DNA of 64,000 nt, taken from NCBI GenBank assembly GCA_037783415.1, contig JAZGTN010000005.1:3968001-4032000 (forward strand), written 5' to 3'. Below are positions 36,901 to 43,391 of this stretch, piece after piece. The DNA is from Leptasterias polaris. Lineage: Eukaryota; Echinodermata; Asteroidea; Forcipulatida; Asteriidae. Position numbers and translations under genes: made by a program. The notes under the pieces were generated by a model, which worked only from the letters and a program-made list of their open reading frames with translations, was not told the DNA's origin and ran no database searches. How positions within the stretch are numbered: position 1 is the first letter of the stretch; the number at the start of each line of letters is the position of its first letter.

Positions 36901-39900
36901 ATGTATATAAAAATCATGAAAGTGAAGTTCATAAAATTGCGTTTTGTGACGATCTTTCCCCCTAATTTCTGCCCTTAATAATAGTGTTTTCATCAACAGC
37001 AATTTTCATGGATTTGTAATTTTAGGATCAGTTTTATAGAACTTCTTTTGCACTAAAATCTTCGTGATTTAACGATCGGTCGACGACGCACATTGGGGGA
37101 AAAAATTTGCGACGAGAGCGGTGTGTTTATGAGTACGAGGTTATAATTTTGCATGAAATATAACAGGAACGAGGTTGAAATTAGACTCCACCGCACATCT
37201 TCCGACCCTGGAAATTCGAGTTGTGTGTTTCCCTACTCGCCTACGTATTCATGGAAGACCGCAAGCTGCCTATCGGGCCAGCTGTCGGGCGGCAATTTAT
37301 TGTTAATAATGTGCCGTTTTTTTAACGCACGCCTTGTGGTTCTGCGATATATGATGATAAAGGTAAACTTACAATTTCTGATTTCCAAATGTATACCCCC
37401 TACAACTCACCCCCAAAATTTTATCTCAAATTCACACTGAACTGGAAGACCACAAATTTGAAAGGGAAAAAACCGGAATTCCGGTTTAAACCGGAAGATT
37501 CTCATGCCTGAAAACAATGTTACTGATTTTGCTGGAGCGAAAAAAATCAGTAATCAGACTTATTATGTGGGAAGGATATCATGCCTGTTCCAGGGAAAAG
37601 GGCCTTAAATTCAATACCAGTGTCTAACACATAAAGGGCTGATCTCCTGGGGGGGGGGGGGGGGGGGGGTGGGGGGCGTGGCAGATTCACCTCAAAAGAC
37701 ATGTCAGTGGCATTCATCCCTACCAACTCACAATGGCCATTGTCTCACAATACACGGATCCATTAAGCCACGCCCATTTCTCATTGACCAATCACAACCG
37801 CGAAATCTGATCACCATTTGAGCTGCTTGGTGATCTTTGCACTAATGGTGATCAGGTTTCGCAGCTGTGATTGGTCAACTCGTAAGGAGGCGGGGCTTAA
37901 TGGATCGACCTATTGTCTCACACCTTCAGAAACAAAACTGTTGACATCTTTTGCTGATATTTGTGCCTCTGACATGTCTGAACTTTTAATCAGACACTAA
38001 CACTAACAAACAAACTTAAAGGGGTGTGTACAACATTGGTAAGATTGAAAATATAAATGTTCATAGATTTGCACATAACTTACATGGTATAAGGATGGTC
38101 ATGGTGGAAAACTTCCCTTAAAATAGTTTTGCTTGAAATGCCATAGTTTTTAGGAAATGAGTAAAACAATAGTCTTTATCCTGCAGGATAAAATCTGATG
38201 TTTGAAAAAAAGTTAAAACATATAAAGGGGTTTTCAGTGTTTTCTCATGACTCCGATTACCGAGTGAGCTTAAAGAGACACGTTGCCTTGGATCGGGCGA
38301 GTTGGTCTATAAAAAGCATTTGTAACCGTTTGTTATAAAATGCATTGGTTAGAAAGATGTTTTAAAAGTAGAATAAAATGATCCACACAAATATGCCTCG
38401 AAATTGCGTGGTTTTCCTTTTACTTCGTGAACTAACACGGTCGGCTATTTTGTGGAGTCCAAAATTTGACTCCACAAAATGGCCGACCGTGTTAGTTCAC
38501 GATGTAAATGGAAAACCACACAAACGCTTTTTTATAGACCAACTCGCCCGATCCAAGGAAAAGTGTCCCTTTAAACTTTCACAGGTTTGTTATTTCATGT
38601 TGGGTCACATCAAGTGCAGATACAGGTCTTTGACAATTACCAATGTTGTACACACCCTTTAAATAGTAATCTACATAATATGTAGGACTCCTAAAGTTGT
38701 TTACACATAAAATGTAATAACTTATGTAACTTGACCTAGAAGAATCATAAAGATCATAGTCTACACTTCATGTACTCTGTACATTGTATGTAGACTTGGT
38801 TCAAGCAGGCTAAGTTAGGTTGTGTGCTTGATTCAAAATGAATAGATAGGCTACTAATACACCGATCCATTAAGCCACGCCCATTTCTCATTGACCAATC
38901 ACAACCGCGAAATCTGATCACCATTTGAGCCGTTTGGTGATCTTGCACCAATGGTGATCGGGTTTCGCGGCTGTGATTGGTCAACTCATAAGGAGGCGGG
39001 GCTTAATGGATCGATCTATTAGCTGTCAGTTCAATGAAGGATGGGAATCCTACTTGAGTCAAGTCTACTGCACTTAATCATGTATCCAACATGCCGCAGC
39101 CAAAGGAACCTTGGTCCCTTGGTGAACATTCGTTACCACTTTACCAACACACAATGTAGGCCTATAGATTAAATAAAGCAGGACCTGGGAAATTTTAGTG
39201 AAGCTGTTTGTATTGAATTGATAAAATTATTGCATCAGGCGTAATTAGAACAATTTGCCTGACATCAGATGATCCTGACATCAGATGATCCTGACATCAG
39301 ATGATCCTGTCGTGGCCGAGCAGTTTTAAGTGCATTGGATTCAAGTTCTGGTGGCTGAGTCATCAGGGTGTGGGTTCGAATCCCTGTCATGACACTTGTG
39401 TCCTTGAGCAAGACACTTAACTATGAATGATTGCTTCTCTTCACCCAGGGGTAAAATGGGTACCTGTGAGGGCAGAGATGGTTTTTGTGAATGATTTACC
39501 TTATTGCATCTTGGCAGCACAGGCTGTATACTCCCCGGGGAGCTGAGGTGGTTTCAGAAATGAAATAAATGGCCCAGTGACCAGGGGTAATAATGTGTGA
39601 AGCGCAATGATCATTCTTTGGAATTGTGCTATATAAGTGCCGATATTATTATTATTTTTATCATGAGCTTACTAAGCCCTGCAGTAAAAAGTCCACCCAA
39701 ATTGTTTAATTCGAAACCCACCTTCTGCTTTCTGCACATTTCATGCCCAGGGAATTCAGCATCGTAGTAAACACAATTCTGTGACAGTAGGTCTATCATA
39801 AATTGGGGTGTCGTGGCCGAGTGGATAAGAACACCGAACTCAAGCTCTGGTGTTTCTGTTCAGCAGAGTGTGGGTTCGAGTCCCGGTCGTGACACTTGTG

Positions 39901-41189
39901 TCCCTGAGCAAGACACTTAACTATAATTGCTTCTCTCCACCCAGGGGTAATATGGGTACCTGGGAGGGCAGAGATGGTTCTATTGATTGATTTAGCCTAG
40001 TAGCGCATATTTGTTGCACAGGCTGTATACTCCCCAGGGAACTGAGATGGTTTAAGGAATGAAATAATGGCCCAGTGACCAGGGGTAATAATGTTGGAAG
40101 CGCTTTGGGACGCCCTTCGGGTGTGAAAAGCGCTATATAAAAATTGGTTATTATTATTATTATTATTATTATAAATTCGGGTCCAGATGTTTTAATACCT
40201 CGACCATCTAGCTCCCTGTGGAGAATGAGCTGCCCATTCAAATATTACCAGTGAACAATAGAAATAAATTGAAATTTTGTTTACACACAGCGCTTTGTAA
40301 AACATATGAAGGACTTAATTTGCATGCTGATCAAAGCATGCAATTGTTCATGTTGCTGCAGGGAACTTTTTTCGGTCACACCTCACTGCCCATTTATGAC
40401 ATCCCTCATGCACATGTTCTAACTTAAAAAAAAAAAAATCTTTCATGGGAAGGATTTCCTACAGCAAACTATTACAGGTACACGGCACTGCAATCACAGA
40501 TGGCATCATCAATCACTGGCCTGCTGCCTATGATTCATGAGCCAACTTGGACAGCGCATGTTAGCGTCAACCCCTTGACACCCGCGGTAGTCCCTGGGTC
40601 TAGTGGCAATACTACTAGTACTAGCCCTCAGGCGATAAACGCTTCAGCGCACCAGACGCAGAATAGTACAAACTACATTCTTCAGTCACGTTCGAGGAAA
40701 CATAAACTTGGTAAAGCTTGGACATACTTTGGTGTCTACTACTAGACTGTCTGTGCATTTTCCTACATCTGTGCTTGTTTTAAAATGAAAATAAGACTAA
40801 AGAGTAAGAATAAAGATAGATATTTAGTCGTGTTGGTTGACAACATTCTACATGGCAGAATTGGCAGTATTTCAGTGAGACTGGTGATACTTTTACTAAT
40901 GATGGTGATACTTGAACTTTGGGATTAAAAATTGTTTGGTTGTTTTTTGATTAATACAAATCTTCAGAAGAAAAAAAAGGTGGGAAGGTCGGGGGTAGAT
41001 ATGACATTGCCCGTCAACATAAATAAAACCACATGGGTAGGAAAGAATAGTTACATAAACAGATAAAATTGTTATAAATATACGTTATTATTAACCAGGA
41101 ATGAAAAACGAACAAAGGCCTATATTGATAATAAAAACGTAGTTTACATACATCGGTCTTCCAATCCCATTTGTACTGGTGGTGGCCAT
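18698..41189 (-). CDS. PNP: purine nucleoside phosphorylase, complete six-exon gene
   Basis: Catalyses phosphorolysis of purine (deoxy)nucleosides to the free base and (deoxy)ribose-1-phosphate in cytosolic purine salvage. Coding exons from 5' to 3': 41189-41152, 27629-27460, 23994-23891, 22757-22582, 21059-20872, 18903-18698. All joins are GT-AG and in frame, giving 882 nt and 293 residues, close to the 289 of human PNP. Active-site features align by position: phosphate loop CGSGLGG with Ser42 (human Ser33), GRFHMYEGY with Arg93, His95 and Tyr97, GPSFET with Phe209 and Glu210 (human 200 and 201), VTN with Thr250 and Asn251, and His267. The start in exon 1 (MATTSTNG...) has a good Kozak context (A at -3, G at +4) and supplies exactly the two bases needed for the exon 2 phase. 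The N-terminus is nine residues longer than human. Confidence 0.97.
19338..19730. mobile_element. TTAA-flanked MITE, best copy (PNP intron 5)
   Basis: Begins TTAAAGGTAGTGGACACTTTTGGTAATTAC (shown by position) and ends with the inverse GGCAATTACCAAAAGTATACCCTGCC-TTTAA, so both ends read TTAA next to AGG. About 390 bp, non-coding. The ~148-codon minus frame within it is an artefact. The TTAA target and AGGG-like ends point to a piggyBac-type non-autonomous element, by inference. Confidence 0.8.
19743..19935. mobile_element. diverged foldback element fragment
   Basis: GGCCAAATTTCATAAAGCTG...TAAGCA on the left and TTAAGAAATAAGGCCC on the right echo the GGGCCCAATTTCA..GCTTAAGC family at 16.8 kb. 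The interior TGCTAAGCA and GGCTGGTAACCAG also match the related piece at 58.3 kb. Confidence 0.55.
20190..20555. mobile_element. 346 bp near-perfect palindromic MITE with ~10 bp target duplication
   Basis: The element spans 20200-20545. Its outer arms (AGACCCAGTAACTGGGGCGC... and its inverse ending CCAGTTACTGGGTCT) run about 100 bp each and are almost identical. The centre is GTCTAAAATTTTAGAC, and each half contains a further inverted pair, GACGGGTGCCCTGCC with GGCAGGGCACCCGTC. ATACTCTGCT flanks both sides, probably the target-site duplication. Identical open frames on both strands are a by-product of the symmetry. Little arm divergence implies recent insertion or arm correction. Lies in PNP intron 5. 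Confidence 0.9.
20872..21059 (-). CDS. PNP: PNP exon 5
   Basis: From acceptor TTAACAG to donor G|GTAAGTC. Encodes residues 163-226: [14 protein letters not shown] through GPSFETPAE to CDVV. Carries the Phe-Glu pair that contacts the purine. One residue shorter than human near its end. Confidence 0.97.
21060..22581 (-). other. PNP intron 4
   Basis: No embedded gene. A GC-richer, A-rich segment at 21.83-21.96 kb (AACGCGG, CCGGGTAAACGCGG) resembles a dispersed repeat. A poly-C run lies at 22512-22535. Confidence 0.6.
22582..22757 (-). CDS. PNP: PNP exon 4
   Basis: Acceptor GTCTCCAG, donor AA|GTAAGTG. Encodes [13 protein letters not shown], the TNAAG loop (phosphate and base binding in the family), [12 protein letters not shown] and HNPLVGPN. 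58 codons plus two bases. Confidence 0.98.
22758..23890 (-). other. PNP intron 3
   Basis: Contains the palindromic element at 23431-23614 and a short inverted patch near 22.91-22.95 kb (CTACACTTAACTAATTTTGG with its inverse CAGTTAAGTGTAG). No other feature was seen. Confidence 0.6.
23431..23614. mobile_element. 184 bp palindromic MITE
   Basis: TATACACCAATCCGACGAAAA at the left is repeated inverted at the right. The arms continue through AGCGCCCTCTATTGACAAAA and TTTAACAACTGCGGTGTCGC to AAGCTGGAAGCA, with a ~16 nt centre. Only scattered mismatches separate the two arms. No coding capacity. Target-site duplication not certain (possibly TA). Confidence 0.85.
23891..23994 (-). CDS. PNP: PNP exon 3
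   Basis: Acceptor TCCTACAG, donor AAG|GTAGGT. Encodes [15 protein letters not shown], then [13 protein letters not shown], the strongest PNP signature, holding Arg93, His95 and Tyr97. Confidence 0.98.
24075..24330 (-). repeat. tRNA-derived SINE, diverged copy (PNP intron 2)
   Basis: Minus strand: TAGCTCAGTTGTTAGAGC (A box), GGTTCAAATCC (B box), followed by TTTGTTCACCCC. The 3' side (GACCGCCAACACTGGGGCTAG on the same strand) matches the copies at 26.4 and 48.7 kb. Confidence 0.8.
24990..25850 (+). mobile_element. 5'-truncated non-LTR retrotransposon (LINE) fragment
   Basis: Positions 25014-25512 encode the end of a LINE reverse transcriptase ORF2 in three pieces separated by frameshifts: [10 protein letters not shown], then [19 protein letters not shown] through [16 protein letters not shown] to [10 protein letters not shown], then [20 protein letters not shown] through VPNNK and stop. 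The PHI..I..KANRMLG..R and LV.P.LE.ss patterns are typical of the Jockey/I/CR1-like C-terminus. A 340 bp AT-rich 3' tail ends AAATAAAATTAAAATAAATA. Dead copy in PNP intron 2. Confidence 0.88.
26330..26640 (-). repeat. tRNA-derived SINE, well-preserved copy (PNP intron 2)
   Basis: The tRNA-like body at 26478-26407 on the minus strand is nearly identical to the copies at 48729 and 49030. Its A box is TAGCTCAGTTGG and its B box GGTTCAAATCC. It is flanked by the same TTGACAAAATAGGGAGACCGC and GCCGCTTCCCAGGTTGTATCG segments. Confidence 0.9.
26641..27116 (-). other. PNP intron 2, unassigned segment
   Basis: Weak similarity to the inner element at 17.0-17.36 kb (AAAATGGTGTA near the left end; TCTATCAATTGGAAA near the right) suggests an old copy of that MITE family. 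Not coding. Confidence 0.4.
27117..27325 (-). repeat. tRNA-Leu-like SINE, diverged inverted copy
   Basis: Contains GTGCCTTGCTCAAGGGCACAAGT, then ACTCTGCTGCCGAAGACACC, matching in reverse the GACACTTGTGTCC..GAGCAAG and CAGCAGAGTGTGGGTT parts of the 39.8 kb SINE. Confidence 0.6.
27460..27629 (-). CDS. PNP: PNP exon 2
   Basis: Acceptor TTTTAAAG, donor ACAG|GTGTGT. Encodes [27 protein letters not shown] (phosphate loop, Ser42) and HFPVST. An in-frame TAA just upstream of the acceptor fixes the exon start. Confidence 0.97.
28518..29486 (+). mobile_element. piggyBac-like element in a TTAA site, internally deleted
   Basis: TTAA at 28518-28521 and 29483-29486 bracket 961 bp. The termini are CCCTTTAAATAC and the inverse GTATTGAAAGGG. 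Subterminal palindromic CGAGTTTACTCG occurs at about 28540 and 28584. These features, TTAA duplication and CCCTTT ends, are those of the piggyBac superfamily. A plus-strand open frame from 28811 could encode the acidic N-terminus of its transposase; the DDE domain is missing. Confidence 0.8.
28811..29107 (+). pseudogene. N-terminal remnant of piggyBac-type transposase
   Basis: From ATG at 28811 the frame reads [13 protein letters not shown], then an Asp/Glu/Ser-rich stretch ([13 protein letters not shown]), then a basic Gly-Arg-rich stretch, and stops at 29107 after about 98 residues. Acidic N-termini of this style precede the catalytic domain in piggyBac transposases. No catalytic residues are present, so it is non-functional as a transposase. 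The family assignment rests mainly on the element ends. Confidence 0.5.
29487..32747. other. PNP intron 1, no recognised element
   Basis: AT-rich sequence. Related CAGCGGTTTTTTC motifs at about 30319 and 30520 mark a short local duplication. A C run of 22 nt lies at 31979-32000. An A/T-rich segment at 31.1-31.85 kb may be the tail of an old retrotransposon; nothing coding supports that. Confidence 0.45.
32748..34163. mobile_element. hAT-like non-autonomous transposon with 8 bp TSD
   Basis: TTTACAAC directly flanks both ends (32748-32755 and 34156-34163). The 1,400 bp element begins CAGTGTTGTGAC and ends GTCACAACACTG, a perfect 12 bp terminal inverted repeat starting with CAG. An 8 bp target duplication is the hAT signature. 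No transposase was recognised; the several minus-strand open frames show no hAT domain. Confidence 0.85.
34651..34899. mobile_element. ~250 bp foldback element, diverged copy
   Basis: Starts AGGCCCAAAATCATGGCTCTGCTTA and ends, inverted, TAAGCAGAGCCACGAAATTAGGCCC. Internal GCGCTTACG and TACGCTTGACGCAAG match the copy at 50466-50716 in CLPTM1L intron 8. Confidence 0.8.
35120..35740. other. PNP intron 1, low-complexity
   Basis: Contains an A run of about 19 nt at 35136-35154. Otherwise unassigned AT-rich sequence. Confidence 0.45.
35741..36365. repeat. ~165 bp tandem repeat, about four units
   Basis: GAAAGAATTGGGTAGCCC (first copy GATTAGCCC) starts units near 35743, 35915, 36079 and 36250. Each contains CATTTTCCACATTGAGCATG, AACTTTGATTTGGTATGAC and GTAGGCCTATAGTTAGTTAC; the last unit is shortened. 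The high identity of the middle units indicates recent amplification. Confidence 0.93.
36366..37650. other. PNP intron 1, unassigned
   Basis: No gene. A GC-richer segment at 37.05-37.27 kb (CGATCGGTCGACGACGC) is followed by AAACCGGAATTCCGGTTTAA at about 37.47 kb, a perfect GAATTC-centred palindrome. Possibly an old transposon. Confidence 0.4.
37651..37676 (+). repeat. poly-G run
   Basis: A run of about 20 G, then TGGGGGGCG. Could form G-quadruplex DNA. Confidence 0.95.
37751..37912. mobile_element. 160 bp foldback MITE, copy 1
   Basis: Starts near TACACGGATCCATTAAGCC and ends GGCTTAATGGATCGACCTA. The arms include GACCAATCACAACCGCGAAA and its inverse TTTCGCAGCTGTGATTGGTC, then TGATCACCATTTGAG and its partner. 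TA flanks suggest a TA target. Two further copies lie at 38858 and 45315. Confidence 0.9.
38020..38662. mobile_element. TTAA-flanked MITE carrying a nested palindromic element
   Basis: The outer element begins TTAAAGGGGTGTGTACAAC and ends GTTGTACACACCCTTTAA. Its interior (ATTGGTAAGATTGAAAATAT, CATGGTGGAAAACTTCCC) recurs at 47.07-47.51 kb. Inside it, about 38271-38577 is a separate ~300 bp palindrome that starts TTAAAGAGACACGTTGCC and ends GTGTCCCTTTAA, with arms joined at CCAAAATTTGA. Both appear to use TTAA. Confidence 0.85.
38858..39018. mobile_element. 160 bp foldback MITE, copy 2
   Basis: Same structure as 37751-37912 with only a few differences; ends CACCGATCCATTAAGCC and GGCTTAATGGATCGATC, flanked by TA. 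Confidence 0.92.
39261..39308 (+). repeat. three 16 bp tandem copies at a SINE start
   Basis: GACATCAGATGATCCT is present three times in perfect tandem, immediately before the SINE at 39309. Confidence 0.95.
39309..39661 (+). repeat. tRNA-Leu-like SINE
   Basis: Head GTCGTGGCCGAGCAG..., anticodon region GGATTCAAGTTCTGG, B box GGGTTCGAATCCC. The body (ACACTTGTGTCC, CTTGAGCAAGACACTTAACT, GGGTACCTG, TGTATACTCCCCGGGGAG) ends TGCTATATAAGTGCCGATATTATTATTATT. The leucine-type head comes from a class II tRNA. Copies at 39.81 and 59.18 kb share the tail. Confidence 0.92.
39808..40172 (+). repeat. tRNA-Leu-like SINE with (ATT)n tail
   Basis: Same family as the preceding copy, with head TGTCGTGGCCGAGTGGATAAG, B box GGGTTCGAGTCCCGG, and tail AAGCGCTATATAAAAATTGG then eight or nine TTA repeats. 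The two copies are in the same orientation about 500 bp apart. Confidence 0.93.
40502..40744 (+). CDS. possible coding exon or retro-copy, unrecognised
   Basis: An 81-codon frame starts at ATG after an acceptor-like CAATCACAG and reads [15 protein letters not shown], then a Ser/Thr/Asn/Gln-rich stretch ([11 protein letters not shown]), then [12 protein letters not shown], stopping at TAG. AATAAA follows about 65 nt downstream. The composition is more protein-like than nearby frames, but no domain is recognised and no partner exon was found. It lies antisense to PNP inside intron 1. It may be chance. Confidence 0.25.
41152..41189 (-). CDS. PNP: PNP exon 1 (38 nt, start codon)
   Basis: ATG GCC ACC ACC ... 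codes for [12 protein letters not shown] and two bases (AT), which combine with the G of exon 2 to make Met13. Donor GTATGTAAAC. Context GAACATGG is favourable. No other nearby ATG gives the required phase 2, and the join produces YTY directly after, as in human PNP (GYTY). A longer frame in another register over the same bases lacks an ATG and is not used. Confidence 0.85.
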
Positions 41190-41940
41190 GTTCTTCAATG
41201 CCAATGGCGATGATGTAGCTTTCCACACTTCAATCAAACAGGAGTACCACAACGGCAAAACTCGTTGTTGTTGTTTAAGTTTTACTTAGACCTCTTCCTT
41301 GTCCTACCCGTGACGATTCCTATTCCTAGCTCATCAATACTCTCAGTCTCAAGTGATAATTATTATCAGCAATAATAACTTGTTCGTTAGTAATAGTTTA
41401 CTGTACTGCTGACGAATGAAACTGCAACTGCAAGTACGTAGAATAGAAGCAAGATGTTCTCTCTGAAGTCCGCTATGCCAAGTGTTTTGTCAACATAAAT
41501 GGCCTCGTGCTCAATAATTGAAGGTCGTGATATGTGTGTGTGGGTGTACGTATATTATTATTGTGTACAAAATTCTTGCCTCGTTTGCGCGGGTGTGTGA
41601 AAGGTCAATCTGTTTATGAATGAGTTGACGATGACGTCAAGACACACCCCCAGTATAGTATCGATCGAGGAATGAAATCAAGCGGTTCACAAAACGCCCC
41701 CAACAAAAGTGACGTTTTGGGTTCCTTCCGCCATGATTAATTGTCACAGCAAATGGATGGTCAAGATGACCACAATCTATTAATGCTTTTGCTGCCATTT
41801 ATTCCTAATATATATTCATATCATCATAAAAACTCATCTTGTTGTGGGGGGGGGGGGGGCACGCCCCCTAACTGGGATACCGGTCGTTTTAATTTAATAT
41901 CCGGCAGAGGGCGCTACTTCCAAAATAACAGAGTCTACTT
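41190..41940. promoter_or_regulatory. shared upstream region of PNP and CLPTM1L
   Basis: PNP is transcribed leftward from about here and CLPTM1L rightward, probably from a non-coding first exon at about 41.94 kb. The region holds TGACGTCA at about 41631-41638 (a perfect CRE-type palindrome), TTCCGCCATGAT near 41726, a G run at 41845-41858, and AGAGGGCGCTAC near 41906. No TATA box is obvious. Bidirectional activity is inferred from geometry only. Confidence 0.5.
41631..41638. promoter_or_regulatory. CRE-like palindrome
   Basis: An 8 bp palindrome of the CREB/ATF type (TGACGTCA, from GATGACGTCAAG) sits between the two divergent genes, about 440 bp upstream of the PNP start codon. Confidence 0.45.
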
Positions 41941-42059
41941 CCGGGCCGGTCGTCTGCTGATCTGCCTGATCCTTGATGGCTTGACGACCCGCCGGTGTCT
42001 TAAAAAGCGGATCTTCGACAAGGTTCACCATAGAGCAAGGACAGACACTAAGTATTGAG
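41940..42059 (+). other. CLPTM1L: putative non-coding first exon of CLPTM1L
   Basis: CG-richer sequence begins at an ETS-like ACTTCCGGG (about 41938) and ends at donor TTGAG|GTAAAC. A matching acceptor TCTATACAG lies at 43175, 45 nt before the CLPTM1L ATG. The segment contains a two-codon upstream ORF (ATG GCT TGA). The transcript start and the exon itself are inferred; no transcript data are available. Confidence 0.4.
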
Positions 42060-42469
42060 GTAAACAAAACAGATCGCCCTTTTTTTAATCTATGACATGT
42101 ACTGTGTAGCACAGGAAGTTTCTCATTGACATTGATTGTGACTGTGAAAATCAGGTGCAATCATTCATCATTCATACATATAGGGAGATCAACCAGCTGG
42201 TCCAGCACACTCTCACCAATCATGGGTCATCAAGCATACAGAAGAAAAGTGAACATTTCTATAACACTATTCCTACCTCCATGTTTCAATCCAACCAATG
42301 CTTTCCCTGGAATAGTTGCGATAATCGTAACACTCCATCCTCCCGATGGTTGCACTTGCAGGAGGCATATATGCTTCACGACGTATGAAGCCCAATTCTC
42401 CGTTTTCATGGTGAAAGGGGGGGTGTTCATCACCCTCACCCTACCCCACCCTTCCCTCACCCACAATTG

Positions 42470-42718
42470 TCAATCCTAACCCTAACCCTACCCCTAACCC
42501 TACCCCTAACCCTACCCCTAACCCTACCCCTAACCCTACCCCTAACCCTAACCCTAACCCTACCCCTAACCCTACCCCTAACCCTACCCCTAACCCTACC
42601 CCTAACCCTAACCCTACCCCTAACCCTAACCCTACCCCTACCCCTACCCCTAACCCTACCCCTAACCCTACCCCTACCCCTACCCCTACCCCTACCCCTA
42701 CCCCTACCCCTAACCCAC
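42470..42718 (-). repeat. degenerate telomere-type array, (CCTAAC/CCTACC)n
   Basis: About forty consecutive hexamers on the plus strand are CCTAAC or CCTACC, i.e. TTAGGG and TAGGGG-type units on the minus strand. The phase is never broken across about 245 bp. Stretches alternate the two types, then the right end is mainly CCTACC. The long Gly-Val/Leu and Leu-Thr/Pro frames it generates are artefacts. It lies in the putative first intron of CLPTM1L, upstream of PNP. Confidence 0.97.
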
Positions 42719-43220
42719 TAACACACAACTAAAAAGTAAAACTGCAGGTAACGTGCTTAATAATCTAACAACAAGGGATATCATTCAGCCCTGCCCCCCC
42801 CGGGTCAAGAAAACATTATTTTGTGTCCTAGCTAGCCCTAAGCTAACCTAACTAGGCCTAGGGACAGATGCAGGACATGACAAAGTTTAATTCATCTGGT
42901 AATTGTATGACCAAATGTAAAAGCAATGTAGGATCCAAGTTAATTGGACTAACTGTTACCCCACATGATGTACAAGAAAAAGTGACATTTCATTTCACAG
43001 CCTGTCACTTGAAACTTTAATTCTTCAATTGTACACACAACAATTTTGTGAATTTTATCAAGCATTTAAAACAAAATTAGATTGAAAAAGAGAGCCAACT
43101 GACTGGTCTTTTTACAATTTCAGTAAACCACGATTGAAAAGGAGGAATTCATGTTTGTCTTAAAATTCTATACAGCTTGGGCGAAACCAGTATCAGGTCG
43201 GAATCCGGTAATCTTTCATC

Positions 43221-43391
43221 ATGCCTTCAGTTGGAACTGTTGTTAACTACGTAGTGATTGGTCTGTTCGTTGCATACCTCATCCACGTCTCCATGGTGAT
43301 GTTCCAGTTGTTCAACCCTGAGGAGTGCAAACCATCAGGCTCTGCATCCAAATGCATAACACCGTACATAAGTAGAAAACCAAAGCTTCAG
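43221..43391 (+). CDS. CLPTM1L: CLPTM1L exon 1 (coding)
   Basis: ATG to donor CAG|GTAAAC. Residues 1-57: a hydrophobic segment [18 protein letters not shown], then a Cys-containing stretch and [10 protein letters not shown], which matches human PYLARRPKLQ. The MPSVGT start aligns with the start of human CLPTM1L. Confidence 0.96.

Larger units (their letters stand above)
27630..41151 (-). other. PNP intron 1, 13.5 kb
   Basis: Joins the 38-nt first coding exon to exon 2. Donor AT|GTATGT, acceptor AAAG. It is filled with mobile elements annotated separately: piggyBac-like, hAT-like, palindromic MITEs, a tandem repeat and two SINEs. The 29.5-32.7 kb stretch shows nothing but AT-rich sequence and a poly-C run at 31979-32000. 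Confidence 0.85.

Noticed and set aside
41014..41226. Minus-strand frame reading [21 protein letters not shown]
   Set aside because: It begins with GTG, has no ATG, and is the wrong register over PNP exon 1. The ATG frame in the same bases gives the correct splice phase.
42441..42728. Long Gly-Val/Leu repeat protein (minus) and Leu-Thr/Pro repeat protein (plus)
   Set aside because: Both are translations of the in-phase telomere-type hexamer array. A hexamer repeat gives open dipeptide frames automatically.
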